A program made the position numbers and the translations under genes. The notes beneath the pieces are model-generated. The model saw nothing but the letters and a program-made list of their open reading frames with translations, had not been told where the DNA came from and did no database searches. Positions 23,525 through 32,960 of a stretch of 64,000 nucleotides of DNA are shown piece by piece. Origin of the DNA: Streptomyces roseifaciens (GTDB taxonomy: Bacteria > Actinomycetota > Actinomycetes > Streptomycetales > Streptomycetaceae); contig NZ_LNBE01000004.1 of the NCBI RefSeq assembly GCF_001445655.1, positions 682,001 to 746,000 on the forward strand, read 5' to 3'. The first letter of the stretch is position 1. Each line of letters opens with the position of its first letter.

Positions 23525-24826
23525 CTACTCCTCGATGCCGTAGTCCTTGAGGAGCGCGGACTGCCAGGCCTTGGCCGTGGCGTCCAGCCCTGCCTTCGGC
23601 TCCTCCTTGAGCGTGAGGATCTTCGTGTAGTGCTGGAGCCAGTCCGTGAAGAGGTCGCCGCCCTGCGGGATCGCGGGCCGCGGGTGGGCCTTCGACAGCG
23701 CCTGGTGGTACGCGCTGCGCACCGGGTCGGCCAGGACGTCCTTGGTGTAGGCGGACTTGCGCGTCGGCAGCACGCCCACGCCGGTCGAGGCCTGCTCCTG
23801 CTGCGCGGTGTCGGTCATGAAGCGCGTGAAGAGGTAGGAGGCGTCGAAGTTCTTCGAGCCGGCGTAGACCACCAGGTTGTGGCCGCCGACCGGCGCGCCC
23901 GCGGTGCCCGTGGAACCGGCCGGGACGGCCGAGATGCCCAGGTTGTCCTTGGACTTGTACGCGTCGCCGCCGAAGATCTCCTTGGTCGCCCAGGGGCCGT
24001 CGAGCAGCATCGCCAGCTTGCCGTTCTTGAAGTCCGTCTTGAGGGCGTTGTAGCCGTCGGTGCCGGCCGGCTTGGGCGCGGCGCCGGACTTCACCAGGTC
24101 GACGGCCGTCTCGATGCCCTTGCGGGACGCGGCCGAGGAGATGGTGATCTTCTTCTTGGCGACGTCGACCATGTCGCTCTTCTCGCCGTAGAGGAAGGGC
24201 AGCGAGTAGTAGCTGTCGGGGCTGAGGCCGATGCCCTCCGCGCCCGTCTTCTCCTTGATCTTCAGGGCGGCGTCCTTGACCTCCTGCCAGGTGGCCGGCG
24301 GCTTGTCGACGCCCGCTTTCCGGAACAGCTCCTTGTTGTAGAGCAGTCCGAGGGTGTCGGTGACCTGCGGGACGCCGTACGTCTTGCCCTGGTACGCCGC
24401 GTTCTTCAGCGGCCCCTCGAGGAAGTCCTCGGGCTTGTCGAGCGCCGGGGTGCCGGTGAGGTCCTTGAGGTAGCCGAGCTGGGCGAAGCCGGGCGTCCAG
24501 CCGACGTCGGAGCGCAGCACGTCCGGGGCGCCCTTGCCGGTGGCGGCGGCGGTCTTGAACTTCTGCTGGGCCTGGTCGAACGGCACGTTGACGTACTCGA
24601 CCTTGATCTTCGGGTACTTCTGCTCGAACGCCGAGACCAGCTTCTTGAACGCGGGCGCCTCGTTGGTGGCGTCCGAGGTGTCCCACCAGGTCACCGTGCC
24701 GCTCACACTGCCCGGGTCGCTCGCCGCCTTGGCGCCGTCGTTCCCGCCCCCGCCGTCACCGCCGCACGCGGTCGCGGTGAGTGCCAGCACACCGACGACG
24801 GCAGCGACCGATATGCCTCTTCGCAT
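23525..24826 (-). CDS. malE: Maltose/maltodextrin-binding lipoprotein MalE
   Basis: This 433-residue family 1 solute-binding protein has a lipoprotein signal peptide (LALTATAC lipobox at about residue 21), a Gly/Asp-rich linker, and the binding domain (VTWWDTSDATNEAP, DGPWATKEIFGG, VGGHNLVVYAGSKN). It would capture maltodextrins outside the membrane and deliver them to MalFG. The start at 24826 follows GAGGAG. It is the first gene of the operon and is divergent from the alpha-amylase gene. Both promoters would lie between 24827 and 25085. Confidence 0.9.
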   Translation of the reverse strand: MRRGISVAAVVGVLALTATACGGDGGGGNDGAKAASDPGSVSGTVTWWDTSDATNEAPAFKKLVSAFEQKYPKIKVEYVNVPFDQAQQKFKTAAATGKGAPDVLRSDVGWTPGFAQLGYLKDLTGTPALDKPEDFLEGPLKNAAYQGKTYGVPQVTDTLGLLYNKELFRKAGVDKPPATWQEVKDAALKIKEKTGAEGIGLSPDSYYSLPFLYGEKSDMVDVAKKKITISSAASRKGIETAVDLVKSGAAPKPAGTDGYNALKTDFKNGKLAMLLDGPWATKEIFGGDAYKSKDNLGISAVPAGSTGTAGAPVGGHNLVVYAGSKNFDASYLFTRFMTDTAQQEQASTGVGVLPTRKSAYTKDVLADPVRSAYHQALSKAHPRPAIPQGGDLFTDWLQHYTKILTLKEEPKAGLDATAKAWQSALLKDYGIEE

Positions 24827-24901
24827 ATGGATCTCCTCATGAAGGAGGCCGACCGTCGCGGGCGGCCCCGAGCTGTGGAGGAACGTAACAGGCTGCAATC
24901 T

Positions 24902-24921
24902 CTTGCGAAAGGGTTTGCAAG
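24902..24921. promoter_or_regulatory. Probable MalR operator upstream of malE
   Basis: CTTGCGAA-AGGG-TTTGCAAG is an inverted repeat with one mismatched pair, placed 75 bp upstream of the malE ATG. CTTGC/GCAAG boxes are the sites bound by MalR/Reg1 at Streptomyces maltose and amylase promoters. Confidence 0.7.
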
Positions 24922-25023
24922 AACGAAACGGCGAGATTTCTCGGTGGTAACCGTCTCGTGTCCCAGGGGTTGACCGGCCGTTACCCGGCTCGTACGGTCT
25001 CGTGCGCAGCAGGTTCCGGTTGG

Positions 25024-25044
25024 CTTGCGAACGGCTTGCGCAAG
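25024..25044. promoter_or_regulatory. Probable MalR operator upstream of the alpha-amylase gene
   Basis: The site has a CTTGCG half-site at 25024-25029 and a perfect palindrome CTTGCGCAAG at 25035-25044, 41 bp before the amylase start. Two half-sites in direct orientation, 11 bp apart, resemble the repeated boxes of Streptomyces amylase promoters. It should mediate repression by MalR when maltose is absent. Confidence 0.65.
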
Positions 25045-25085
25045 AACCTTCATTGCTGCACATCCCCCACCCCCAGGAGCTCCGC

Positions 25086-26468
25086 ATGCCTGCGACAGCC
25101 CGAAGAACCCTTTCTGCGGCCTTTGCCCTGGCGGCCGCCGTCACGGTCTGTGTCCCCCGGGCGGAGGCCGCCGCGCCCGGCGGCAAGGACGTCACGGCCG
25201 TCCTCTTCGAGTGGAAGTACGACGCGGTCGCGAAGGAGTGCAAGGACGCCCTGGGCCCGGCCGGTTACGGCTACGTCCAGGTCTCCCCGCCCCAGGAACA
25301 CGTGCAGGGACCGCAGTGGTGGACCTCGTACCAGCCGGTGAGCTACGCGATCGCGGGCCGGCTGGGGGACAGGTCCTCCTTCGCGAACATGGTCAATTCA
25401 TGTCATGGCGCGGGCGTCAAGGTCGTCGTCGACGCCGTCGTCAACCACATGGCCGCCGGATCCGGCACCGGAACCGGCGGCTCCGCGTATACGAAGTACG
25501 ACTACCCCGGTACGTACCAGCGCCAGGACATGGACGACTGCACCGCCGTCGTCGGCGACTACCGCGACCGCCGCAACGTCCAGGACTGCGAACTCGTCGG
25601 CCTCGCCGACCTGGACACGGGCGAGGAGCACGTGCGCGGGCGCATCGCCCGGTACCTGAACGACCTGCTGTCGCTCGGCGTCGACGGCTTCCGCATCGAC
25701 GCCGCCAAGCACATCCCCGCGGCCGACCTCGCGGACATCAAGTCCCGGCTGAGCCGGAGCGGCGTCCACTGGAAGCACGAGACCATCCACGGCGAGGGCG
25801 AAGCCGTCCGGCCCGAGGAATACCTCGGCACCGGCGACGCCCAGGAGTTCCGCTACGCACGCGACCTCAAGCGGGTCTTCCAGCACGAGCGGCTCGCGTA
25901 CCTCAAGAACTACGGCGAAGGCTGGGGCTACCTGCCCGGCGGGCAGGCGTCCGTCTTCGTCGACAACCACGACACCGAACGCGGCGGCGACACCCTCAGC
26001 TACAAGGACGGCGCCGACTACACCCTCGCCAGCGTCTTCATGCTCGCCTGGCCCTACGGCTCGCCCGACGTCCACTCCGGCTACGAATTCACCGACCGCG
26101 ACGCCGGGCCGCCGAACGGCGGCGCGGTGGGGGCCTGCTGGCAGGACGGCTGGAAGTGCCAGCACAAGTGGCCGGAGATCCGGAGCATGGTCGGCTTCCG
26201 CAACGCGGTGCGGGGCACGGCGGCCGGCAACTGGTGGGACAACGGGTACCAGGCCGTCGCCTTCGGACGCGGCGACAAGGGCTACGTCGTCCTCAACCAC
26301 GAGTTCTCCGCGCTCGGCCGCACGTTCCAGACGTCCCTGCCCGGCGGTGAGTACTGCGACGTGCAGAGCGGGCGGCGGGTGACCGTGGACGCGAACGGGC
26401 GCTTCACGGCGACCGTGGCGCCGGGCACGGCGCTGGCGCTGCATGTGGGCGCGCGTACGTGCGGTTGA
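25086..26468 (+). CDS. Secreted GH13 alpha-amylase
   Basis: The 460-residue exoenzyme has a Sec signal peptide (about 1-29, ending RAEA-AAP) and one catalytic domain. Catalytic residues are visible in [11 protein letters not shown] (Asp nucleophile), [10 protein letters not shown] (Glu) and [11 protein letters not shown] (Asp). The calcium/substrate motif VDAVVNHMA is present. There is no C-terminal starch-binding domain, so the enzyme is the short form. The start at 25086 follows AGGAG by 6 nt. Two MalR-like boxes precede it. It would degrade starch to maltodextrins for the MalEFG importer. Confidence 0.93.
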   Translation: MPATARRTLSAAFALAAAVTVCVPRAEAAAPGGKDVTAVLFEWKYDAVAKECKDALGPAGYGYVQVSPPQEHVQGPQWWTSYQPVSYAIAGRLGDRSSFANMVNSCHGAGVKVVVDAVVNHMAAGSGTGTGGSAYTKYDYPGTYQRQDMDDCTAVVGDYRDRRNVQDCELVGLADLDTGEEHVRGRIARYLNDLLSLGVDGFRIDAAKHIPAADLADIKSRLSRSGVHWKHETIHGEGEAVRPEEYLGTGDAQEFRYARDLKRVFQHERLAYLKNYGEGWGYLPGGQASVFVDNHDTERGGDTLSYKDGADYTLASVFMLAWPYGSPDVHSGYEFTDRDAGPPNGGAVGACWQDGWKCQHKWPEIRSMVGFRNAVRGTAAGNWWDNGYQAVAFGRGDKGYVVLNHEFSALGRTFQTSLPGGEYCDVQSGRRVTVDANGRFTATVAPGTALALHVGARTCG

Positions 26469-26471
26469 TTT

Positions 26472-26677
26472 TTCCCCTGACCCGCCCCTTCCCGTAACCG
26501 GGGGCAAGCCCCCGGACCCCTGTCGCGCTGAACGCGCTCGTCCTCAAACGCCGGACGGGCTGAGAAGTGGCCGGCCTCGGACTTTCGGGCTGCCCGGCAC
26601 AATCCAGCCCGGCCGGCGTTTGAGGCCAACGGGGGCCGGGGCGGAGCCCCGTTTCGGGAAGGGGCGGGTCAGGGGAA
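26472..26677. repeat. 206-bp intergenic repeat with 23-bp terminal inverted repeats
   Basis: Perfect 23-bp inverted repeats (26472-26494 and 26655-26677, beginning TTCCCCTGACCCGCCCC) bound the element. Inside are a hairpin CCGGGGGC-AA-GCCCCCGG (26498-26515) and a second inverted pair (26542-26562 with 26605-26625, one mismatch) carrying CCTCAAACGCCGG. These sequences are familiar as dispersed intergenic repeats in Streptomyces genomes. Here it fills the gap between the amylase stop and the pullulanase leader and may act as a terminator. Confidence 0.7.
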
Positions 26678-26715
26678 GGCCCCATCTTTGACCCCAGCCA
26701 AAGGAGCAGCCTTCC

Positions 26716-29289
26716 GTGAAACGACTGGCCGCATTGGCGGCAGCCATAGGCTCCCTCGTGCCACTTGCCGGCGTCGGCACGGCCACCGCCGCCACCCCAC
26801 CCCCGACAGGGGCAAGGGTCCAGTGGATCGACCGCACCACGCTCGCCTGGCCCAAGGGCCTGGGCGACCCGGCCCGCCCCCACCGCCTCCTGCACGACAG
26901 AGGCGGCTTCGAGCTGACGGCAACCCCCGGCGGCCTCACCCCCGCCCAGCGCACGAAGTACCCCCACCTCGCCGGATACGACGCCTACCGCGTCGGCGCG
27001 ACCCCCGGTCAGGAACGGGCCGCGCTCAAGGGCGCCCTCACGGCCGTCGCCGGCGACGTCGCCACCGGCGTCCAGACACCCGGCGTGCTCGACGACCTGT
27101 ACGCGTCCGCCGCCGGCAGGGCGACCCTCGGCCCGTCCTTCCGCGACGGCCGCCCCACGCTCTCCGTCTGGGCCCCCACGGCCCGCCGGGTGGCGCTCGA
27201 ACTCGACGGCCGCACCGTGCCGATGCACCGGGACGACGCCAGCGGCGTCTGGAGCGCGACGGGCAGCCGTGACTGGACCGGCAAGCCGTATCGCTACGCC
27301 GTGACCGTCCACGCCCCGGCCGCCGGCAAGGTGGTCACCAACCGCGTCACGGACCCGTACTCCACGGCCCTGACCGCGGACTCGGCCCGCAGTCTCGTCA
27401 CCGACCTCGCGGATCCGGCCCTGGCCCCGGCGGGCTGGCGCGGCCTCCGCAAGCCGGAGGCCGTTCCGCTGCGCGACGCGCAGATCCAGGAACTGCACAT
27501 CCGGGACTTCTCCCCGAAGGGCGACTACCTCGCCTTCACCGACCGCTCCTCGCCCGGCATGAAGCACTTGGCGTCGCTCGCCGGCGCCGGCACCTCCTAC
27601 GTCCACCTCCTCCCGGCCTTCGACTTCGCGACCGTCCCCGAGCGGCGCGCCGACCAGGCGACCCCGCCCTGCGACCTCGCCGCCCTCCCGGCCGACTCCG
27701 ACCGCCAGCAGGACTGCACCGGCAAGGCAGCCGCCCGCGACGCGTACAACTGGGGCTACGACCCGCTGCACTACACCGTCCCCGAGGGCTCCTACGCCTC
27801 CGACCCGGACGGCCCCGGCCGCACCCTGGAATTCCGGCGGATGGTCCAGGGGCTGGCCGGTGCCGGGCTGCGGACCGTCATGGACGTCGTCTACAACCAC
27901 ACCGCCGCCTCCGGCCAGGACGACAAGTCCGTCCTCGACCGCATCGTGCCCGGCTACTACCAGCGCCTCCTGGACGACGGCGGCGTCGCGACCTCCACCT
28001 GCTGTGCGGGCACCGCCCCCGAGAACGCCATGATGGGCAAGCTCGTCGTGGACTCCGTGGTCACGTGGGCGAAGGAGTACAAGGTCGACGGCTTCCGGTT
28101 CGACCTCATGGGCCACCACCCCAAGGCGAACATCCTGGCCGTGCGCAAGGCCCTCGACGCCCTGACCCCGGCCCGGGACGGCGTCGACGGCAAGTCCGTG
28201 ATCCTCTACGGCGAGGGCTGGAACTTCGGCGAGGCCGCGAACGACGCGCGCTTCGTCCAGGCCACGCAGAAGAACATGGCCGGCACGGGCATCGCCACCT
28301 TCTCCGACCGCGCCCGCGACGCCGTCCGCGGCGGCGGCCCCTTCGACGCCGACCCCCGCGTCCAGGGCTTCGCCTCGGGGCTGTTCACCGACCCCAACAG
28401 TGCCCCGCAGGGCACGCCGGCGGAGCAGCGCGCCCGGCTCCTGCACGCGCAGGACCTCATCAAGGTCGGCCTGACGGGCAACCTCGCCGGCTACCGGTTC
28501 ACCGACTCCGCCGGCCGCAGCGTCCGCGGCGCCGACGTCGACTACAACGGCTCGCCCGCCGGCTACGCCGCCGCACCCGGGGACGCCCTCGCCTACGCCG
28601 ACGCCCACGACAACGAAACCCTCTACGACGCCCTCGCCTTCAAGCTCCCGCAGGGCACGTCGCCCGCCGACCGGGCCCGTATGCAGGTCCTCGCGATGGC
28701 CACGGCCGCGCTGTCCCAGGGCCCGGCGCTGTCCCAGGCCGGTACGGACCGGCTGCGCTCGAAGTCGCTGGACCGCAACTCCTACGACAGCGGCGACTGG
28801 TTCAACGCCATCCAATGGGACTGCGCCGCCGGCAACGGCTTCGGCCGCGGCCTGCCCCCGGCACGCGACAACGCCTCCAAGTGGGACCACGCCCGGCCGC
28901 TCCTCGCCGACCCGGCGCTGAAGGCCGGCTGCGGCCCCGTCGAGGCGGCCTCCGCCGCCTACCGCGACCTGCTGCGGATCCGTACGACCGAGAAGGCCTT
29001 CGGCCTGGCGACCGCCGGGGCCGTCCAGGAGGCCCTGTCCTTCCCGCTGTCCGGCCCGGAGGAGACGCCCGGCGTCGTCACGATGCGCCTGGGCGGCCTG
29101 GTCGTCGTCCTCAACGCCACCCCGCAGCGGCAGGACCAGCGCATCGCGGCCCTCGCCGGCCGGCCCTGCGCCCTGCACCCGGTGCAGGCGGCCGGAGCGG
29201 ACGAGGCCGTCAAGGCCGCTGCCTGCGCACCCGCGACGGGCACCTTCACCGTCCCGGCCCGGACCGTCGCCGTCTTCAGGGCCGGCTAG
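26716..29289 (+). CDS. pulA: Secreted pullulanase-type alpha-1,6-glucosidase
   Basis: This 857-residue exoenzyme starts with GTG at 26716 after AAGGAG. It has a signal peptide (about 1-26, ATA-ATP), an N-terminal region and CBM48-type beta domain (about 60-240, with SVWAPTARRVALEL), then the GH13 catalytic domain with the pullulanase signature YNWGYDPLHY. Catalytic motifs are VDGFRFDLMGHH (Asp), ILYGEGWNFG (Glu) and YADAHDNETLYDAL (Asp). It removes alpha-1,6 branches of pullulan, glycogen or amylopectin, complementing the amylase upstream. Confidence 0.93.
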   Translation: MKRLAALAAAIGSLVPLAGVGTATAATPPPTGARVQWIDRTTLAWPKGLGDPARPHRLLHDRGGFELTATPGGLTPAQRTKYPHLAGYDAYRVGATPGQERAALKGALTAVAGDVATGVQTPGVLDDLYASAAGRATLGPSFRDGRPTLSVWAPTARRVALELDGRTVPMHRDDASGVWSATGSRDWTGKPYRYAVTVHAPAAGKVVTNRVTDPYSTALTADSARSLVTDLADPALAPAGWRGLRKPEAVPLRDAQIQELHIRDFSPKGDYLAFTDRSSPGMKHLASLAGAGTSYVHLLPAFDFATVPERRADQATPPCDLAALPADSDRQQDCTGKAAARDAYNWGYDPLHYTVPEGSYASDPDGPGRTLEFRRMVQGLAGAGLRTVMDVVYNHTAASGQDDKSVLDRIVPGYYQRLLDDGGVATSTCCAGTAPENAMMGKLVVDSVVTWAKEYKVDGFRFDLMGHHPKANILAVRKALDALTPARDGVDGKSVILYGEGWNFGEAANDARFVQATQKNMAGTGIATFSDRARDAVRGGGPFDADPRVQGFASGLFTDPNSAPQGTPAEQRARLLHAQDLIKVGLTGNLAGYRFTDSAGRSVRGADVDYNGSPAGYAAAPGDALAYADAHDNETLYDALAFKLPQGTSPADRARMQVLAMATAALSQGPALSQAGTDRLRSKSLDRNSYDSGDWFNAIQWDCAAGNGFGRGLPPARDNASKWDHARPLLADPALKAGCGPVEAASAAYRDLLRIRTTEKAFGLATAGAVQEALSFPLSGPEETPGVVTMRLGGLVVVLNATPQRQDQRIAALAGRPCALHPVQAAGADEAVKAAACAPATGTFTVPARTVAVFRAG

Positions 29290-29293
29290 CGGG

Positions 29294-30010
29294 TCAGGAC
29301 GGCTGGGGCTGGGGCTGAGGCTGGGTCGCCACCCCGCCGAGCCGGTTCACGAGGTCGGAGAACGGCCCGTGGACCGGCTCGTCCTCCAGGATGCGGTGCA
29401 GGACGGCCGCCATGTCGTCGTCGTGGGCGGCGCTGACGGCCGCGAGCGCCGCGAAGGCGTGGACGAGCTGCAGCTCCAGCTCGCCGCGCGGGATGCGGCG
29501 GCCGTCGAGCCAGAGCAGGGCCGTGGTCTCGGTGAGCGAGATCCAGGACCGGAGGGCGAGGTCCAGGCGCGGGCCGGGGGCGGGGATGCCCAGGTGGTCG
29601 AGCATCTGGGCGTACGCGGCCCGCCGCACCCCGTCGATCATGGCGCACGTCCTGCCGGAGCCCGCCGCGGGGCCGCCGCGCATGAGGGCGGCGAAGCCCG
29701 TGCCGTGCTCCTCCACGTAGTCGAAGAAGCGGCCCATCACCCGCAGCAGACGGGCGCCGAGGGGGCCCTCGCGGGGCTCTTCGAAGAGGGCCGACAGCTC
29801 CTGCGCGGCGCGGCCGAGCGCGGCCTCGTAGAGGCTCTGCTTCCCGGGGAAGTAGTGATAGACGAGCGGCCGGGATATCCCGGCCGCGGCTGCTATCTCG
29901 TCGATGGAGACGTCGTCCGGGGAGCGTTGCCCGAACAGCTCGAGCGCGACCGAGATCAGCTGCTCACGGCGCTGCTCGACACCCATCCTGCGACGTATCC
30001 CGGTCTTCAT
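29294..30010 (-). CDS. TetR-family regulator
   Basis: The protein is about 238 residues. The TetR HTH is seen in IDEIAAAAGISRPLVYHYFPGKQSLYEAAL (about residues 35-65), followed by a helical ligand-binding domain. The C terminus ends in a short Gln-Pro repeat (QPQPQPQ). Both 30010 and 30019 are possible starts; neither has a convincing ribosome binding site. Its stop lies 4 bp from the pullulanase stop (convergent). The target is unknown; the adjacent minus-strand gene upstream is unrelated by sequence. Confidence 0.85.
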   Translation of the reverse strand: MKTGIRRRMGVEQRREQLISVALELFGQRSPDDVSIDEIAAAAGISRPLVYHYFPGKQSLYEAALGRAAQELSALFEEPREGPLGARLLRVMGRFFDYVEEHGTGFAALMRGGPAAGSGRTCAMIDGVRRAAYAQMLDHLGIPAPGPRLDLALRSWISLTETTALLWLDGRRIPRGELELQLVHAFAALAAVSAAHDDDMAAVLHRILEDEPVHGPFSDLVNRLGGVATQPQPQPQPS

Positions 30011-30094
30011 GGCGGTCATCTTAGGGCAGACCGGAAACCGTCATTCGCCCCTGGTTTCCGGCCTGCTGACTCCATTTCAGCTGCTGGAGCGCCG

Positions 30095-32038
30095 CTATCG
30101 CAGAGTGGAAATCCGCCGTCCACCGGCGAGGCGCGCACTCAGCTCGGCCTGAGCCCCGGCCTTGGCCGGGACCGCCAGCCGGTCGCCGGGGGCGCTGCCG
30201 CGGACCCCGCCCGAGGCCGTGACCGACTGGACGTCGCCGCCGCCCGCCGCCGCCAGGGCGTACCACGTGCCGGCGGCCGACTTCCACAGGACGCCCGCGA
30301 GGACGTGCGGGTCGCGGGTGCCGCAGGCGGGGGTGTCCTCGGCGCGGGCGACGACGGTGCCCGCCGCCGCGGCCCGCGCGCCCGGCACCTGGAAGAGGGC
30401 CAGCGCCCGGCTGCCCGCACCCCGCCAGGTCTCGGCCCGGGCGCACGTCCACTCGGCGCTGCCGGCCCCGCCGGGCAGCTGCTGCACCGAGTACGGCCAG
30501 GCGTTGACCGTGCGCACGCCCTGGCCCCGCATGGTCTGCAGGTGGCAGGCGGTGTGGGCCCAGCCGGCCCGGGCCCGGTCGCCGACGTCGCGCGGGGCGG
30601 CGGGGGTGCCGCTGGTCAGGCGCGCGGGCGTCAGCTCGCCCAGGTCGGTGACGAGGCGGCCGCCCATCTGCAGGGCGGGCCAGCCGTGGCAGTCGCTGGC
30701 GGGGGCGGGGCTGGGCGTCGGGTCCGTGACGCCGTCGGCGCCGCGGCGGAGCGGGATCGGCGCCTCGCCCGGCTTGAGGAGGTCGCGCACGGAGACCTCG
30801 TCGACCCAAGGGGCGGTCAGATAGCGGACGTTGTTGTCGGCGCGGCCCACGACGACGGCCGTCGCGGTGTCGGCGTCCGCGGCGTCGGTCCGGGCGAAGT
30901 CCAGGGCGGCGGCCCCGCCGTCGCCGCTCTTCGACTCGGCGTAGCGCACGACGCGCAGCCCGTCGTGGAGCAGGACGACCGCGGCCTGGCCGACCTCGCC
31001 CGCGTACAGCAGCTGGGGCGGGCCCGCGGCAGGCCCGGACGGGGTGCCGGGCGTGGCCGTCACCTGGACCGAGCGGCCGGGCCGCGCCCACACGGCGAGG
31101 GCGCGGTGCAGCAGCTCGCGGTCGCCGAGGCGGTCTCCGCGGGCGGGCCAGGCGGCGAAGCCGGGGCGGTCGGCGGTCTTCCAGGCGCCCGGCGCCGCCT
31201 TCGTCAACTTGGCGGGGTCGAGGGCCTGTTGCGCCGCGGTGTTCTGCGCGTAGGGCGGGGCGGCCGCGCCGTCGGGGCCCCAGCCGTCGCCCGGCAGTGC
31301 CACGAGCATCCCGCACACCGCGGCCGCCGCAAGGGCGGCGATGGCCGCCCGGGTGTGCTGGCGGCGGCGCATCAGGTCCGTCGGCCGGGCCTGCAGGGAA
31401 CAGGGGTCGAACTCCATGGACTCCAGCAGCGAGGCGTCCCGGCTGCCGGCGGGGGCGCGCAGCCCGTCCGCTTCGAGGACCGCGGCCCCGGGGTCCTCCA
31501 CCCCCGCCGCCGCCAGCACCTGGCGGACGTCACGGTCGGCCGGCAGCTCCAGGGCGCGCAGCACGTACGCCGCGCGGCCGGGGCCCGACAGGGCGGACAG
31601 GGCCTGGTCCAGCGCGAGCTCGTCGGCCCCGCCCGAGCGGGGGAACAGCCGCAGGCCCCACACCTGCGGCAGCAGCGGAGGCAGCTGGCCGGGGCGCGGC
31701 AACTGCCAGCGCCCGCGCGGCCGGCCGGCCTCCAGCGCCGCCCGCAGGACCCGCAGCCGCACGTAGGCGTAGCCGGGGTCGGCGGGGGAGCCGTCGGGGC
31801 CGCGCGGCGGCGGCACCGGCAGACCGGACTGCTCGCCCGCCGCGACGCGGTTGCGCGGCAGGGCCCGCTGGGCGAGGGCGTGCGCGGTCAGCACGCGGCG
31901 GTTGCGGCCCAGCGACGGCGGCAGGACGAGATACCCGAGGCGCACCAGGCGCGGGTAGTGCTCGATGAGCGCGGCCTCGGCCTGCTCGACGTCGACGGGG
32001 GAGGGGAGGGGGCGGGGGGCTGTTGCTTGCTGCTCCAC
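30095..32038 (-). CDS. Membrane-anchored protein with sigma-factor-like N-terminal region
   Basis: This 647-residue protein has three parts. Residues 1-200 are helical and resemble sigma-70-like regions (EAALIEHYPRLVRLGYLVLP, and a later LSGPGRAAYVLRALELPADRDVRQVL, as in sigma region 4). A single hydrophobic segment lies at about 232-250. The rest is a predicted extracytoplasmic domain with three or more Cys (SDCHGW, TACHLQTM, WTCARAET, PACGTRD). I know similar proteins in Streptomyces only as uncharacterised. The sigma likeness is weak and could be structural only. The phosphatase gene lies 68 bp downstream on the same strand. Confidence 0.65.
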   Translation of the reverse strand: MEQQATAPRPLPSPVDVEQAEAALIEHYPRLVRLGYLVLPPSLGRNRRVLTAHALAQRALPRNRVAAGEQSGLPVPPPRGPDGSPADPGYAYVRLRVLRAALEAGRPRGRWQLPRPGQLPPLLPQVWGLRLFPRSGGADELALDQALSALSGPGRAAYVLRALELPADRDVRQVLAAAGVEDPGAAVLEADGLRAPAGSRDASLLESMEFDPCSLQARPTDLMRRRQHTRAAIAALAAAAVCGMLVALPGDGWGPDGAAAPPYAQNTAAQQALDPAKLTKAAPGAWKTADRPGFAAWPARGDRLGDRELLHRALAVWARPGRSVQVTATPGTPSGPAAGPPQLLYAGEVGQAAVVLLHDGLRVVRYAESKSGDGGAAALDFARTDAADADTATAVVVGRADNNVRYLTAPWVDEVSVRDLLKPGEAPIPLRRGADGVTDPTPSPAPASDCHGWPALQMGGRLVTDLGELTPARLTSGTPAAPRDVGDRARAGWAHTACHLQTMRGQGVRTVNAWPYSVQQLPGGAGSAEWTCARAETWRGAGSRALALFQVPGARAAAAGTVVARAEDTPACGTRDPHVLAGVLWKSAAGTWYALAAAGGGDVQSVTASGGVRGSAPGDRLAVPAKAGAQAELSARLAGGRRISTLR

Positions 32039-32106
32039 GATCCGTAGAACGAGTGAATGGTGAGATGGTCACCTCACCCTTGGGTGGGGCCCCCGGTGCT
32101 GCTGCG

Positions 32107-32910
32107 TCAGGCGATGCAGCGCGCGCGGATGCGGTCGACGGCGTCGTCGGGGAGGCCGAGGCCGTCGCGGACGTACGCCTCCACCCCGCCGTAGGCGCGG
32201 TCCATCTCCTCCAGCGCGGCCGTGAGGTAGGCGGAGCGCACCCCCAGGATCGCGTCGGCGATCTCCGGGTCGCCGCCCGCCGCCGTGAAGCGGTCGGTGA
32301 GGGGGGCGAAGGCGGTGCGCACGGCCGGGTTCACCGCGAGGTACTCGGCGCGGACCGTCTCCTCGTCCGCGCCCAGGAGCAGCAGGATCACGGCGGCGGC
32401 CCAGCCGGTGCGGTCCTTGCCCGCCGTGCAGTGGAAGAGCAGCGGGCCGCAGTCCGGCTCGGCGAGCGCGGACAGCAGGCTGCCGTAGGCGGAGCAGCCG
32501 GACTCGGAGGAGACGAAGGCGCGGTACGAGTCGCACAGCAGCTTCTCGGCCTTGCCGTTGCCCAGGTACTCCTCGGCGATCGCGGGGTTGCCCAGCACGG
32601 AGTCGAGCCTGGCCGGGACGTCGTCGCCGGCGGCCGCGCGGGCCGCCGCGCCGTCGGCCATCACGTCCGCGACGATCAGTCGGGCGCCGTCCGGCACCTG
32701 GTCGGGCCGCTCCTCGCGCTCGTGCTCGGTACGCAGGTCCACGACCGTGTGGATGCCGAGGGCGGCGACCGCCGGGTCCGCGGCGGGGTCGAGGCGGTCG
32801 AGCTGGCCGGAGCGCAGCAGCAGGCCGGGGCGGACGGCGGAGTCGCCGGCCAGCGCGATGCCTCCGAGGTCGCGGAGGTTGATGATCGTCGAGGCGTCGA
32901 ACTGCGGCAT
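32107..32910 (-). CDS. Tyrosine/dual-specificity protein phosphatase
   Basis: The 267-residue protein has the PTP loop FHCTAGKDRTGWAA (CX5R with Cys at about residue 161 and Arg at 167), the LRDLGG N-terminal motif and the acidic loop typical of the PtpB-like tyrosine phosphatases (DUF442/Y-phosphatase 3 group). It would dephosphorylate phosphotyrosine or phosphoinositide. No export signal is seen. The start at 32910 (MPQFDAST) is preceded by AGGAGACGCCCGC. A pair of TATCTACCG repeats lies in the upstream region. Confidence 0.88.
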   Translation of the reverse strand: MPQFDASTIINLRDLGGIALAGDSAVRPGLLLRSGQLDRLDPAADPAVAALGIHTVVDLRTEHEREERPDQVPDGARLIVADVMADGAAARAAAGDDVPARLDSVLGNPAIAEEYLGNGKAEKLLCDSYRAFVSSESGCSAYGSLLSALAEPDCGPLLFHCTAGKDRTGWAAAVILLLLGADEETVRAEYLAVNPAVRTAFAPLTDRFTAAGGDPEIADAILGVRSAYLTAALEEMDRAYGGVEAYVRDGLGLPDDAVDRIRARCIA

Positions 32911-32960
32911 GCGGGCGTCTCCTGTGTCTGTAGCGCACAGCGTGTCTGATATTGCTCAGA

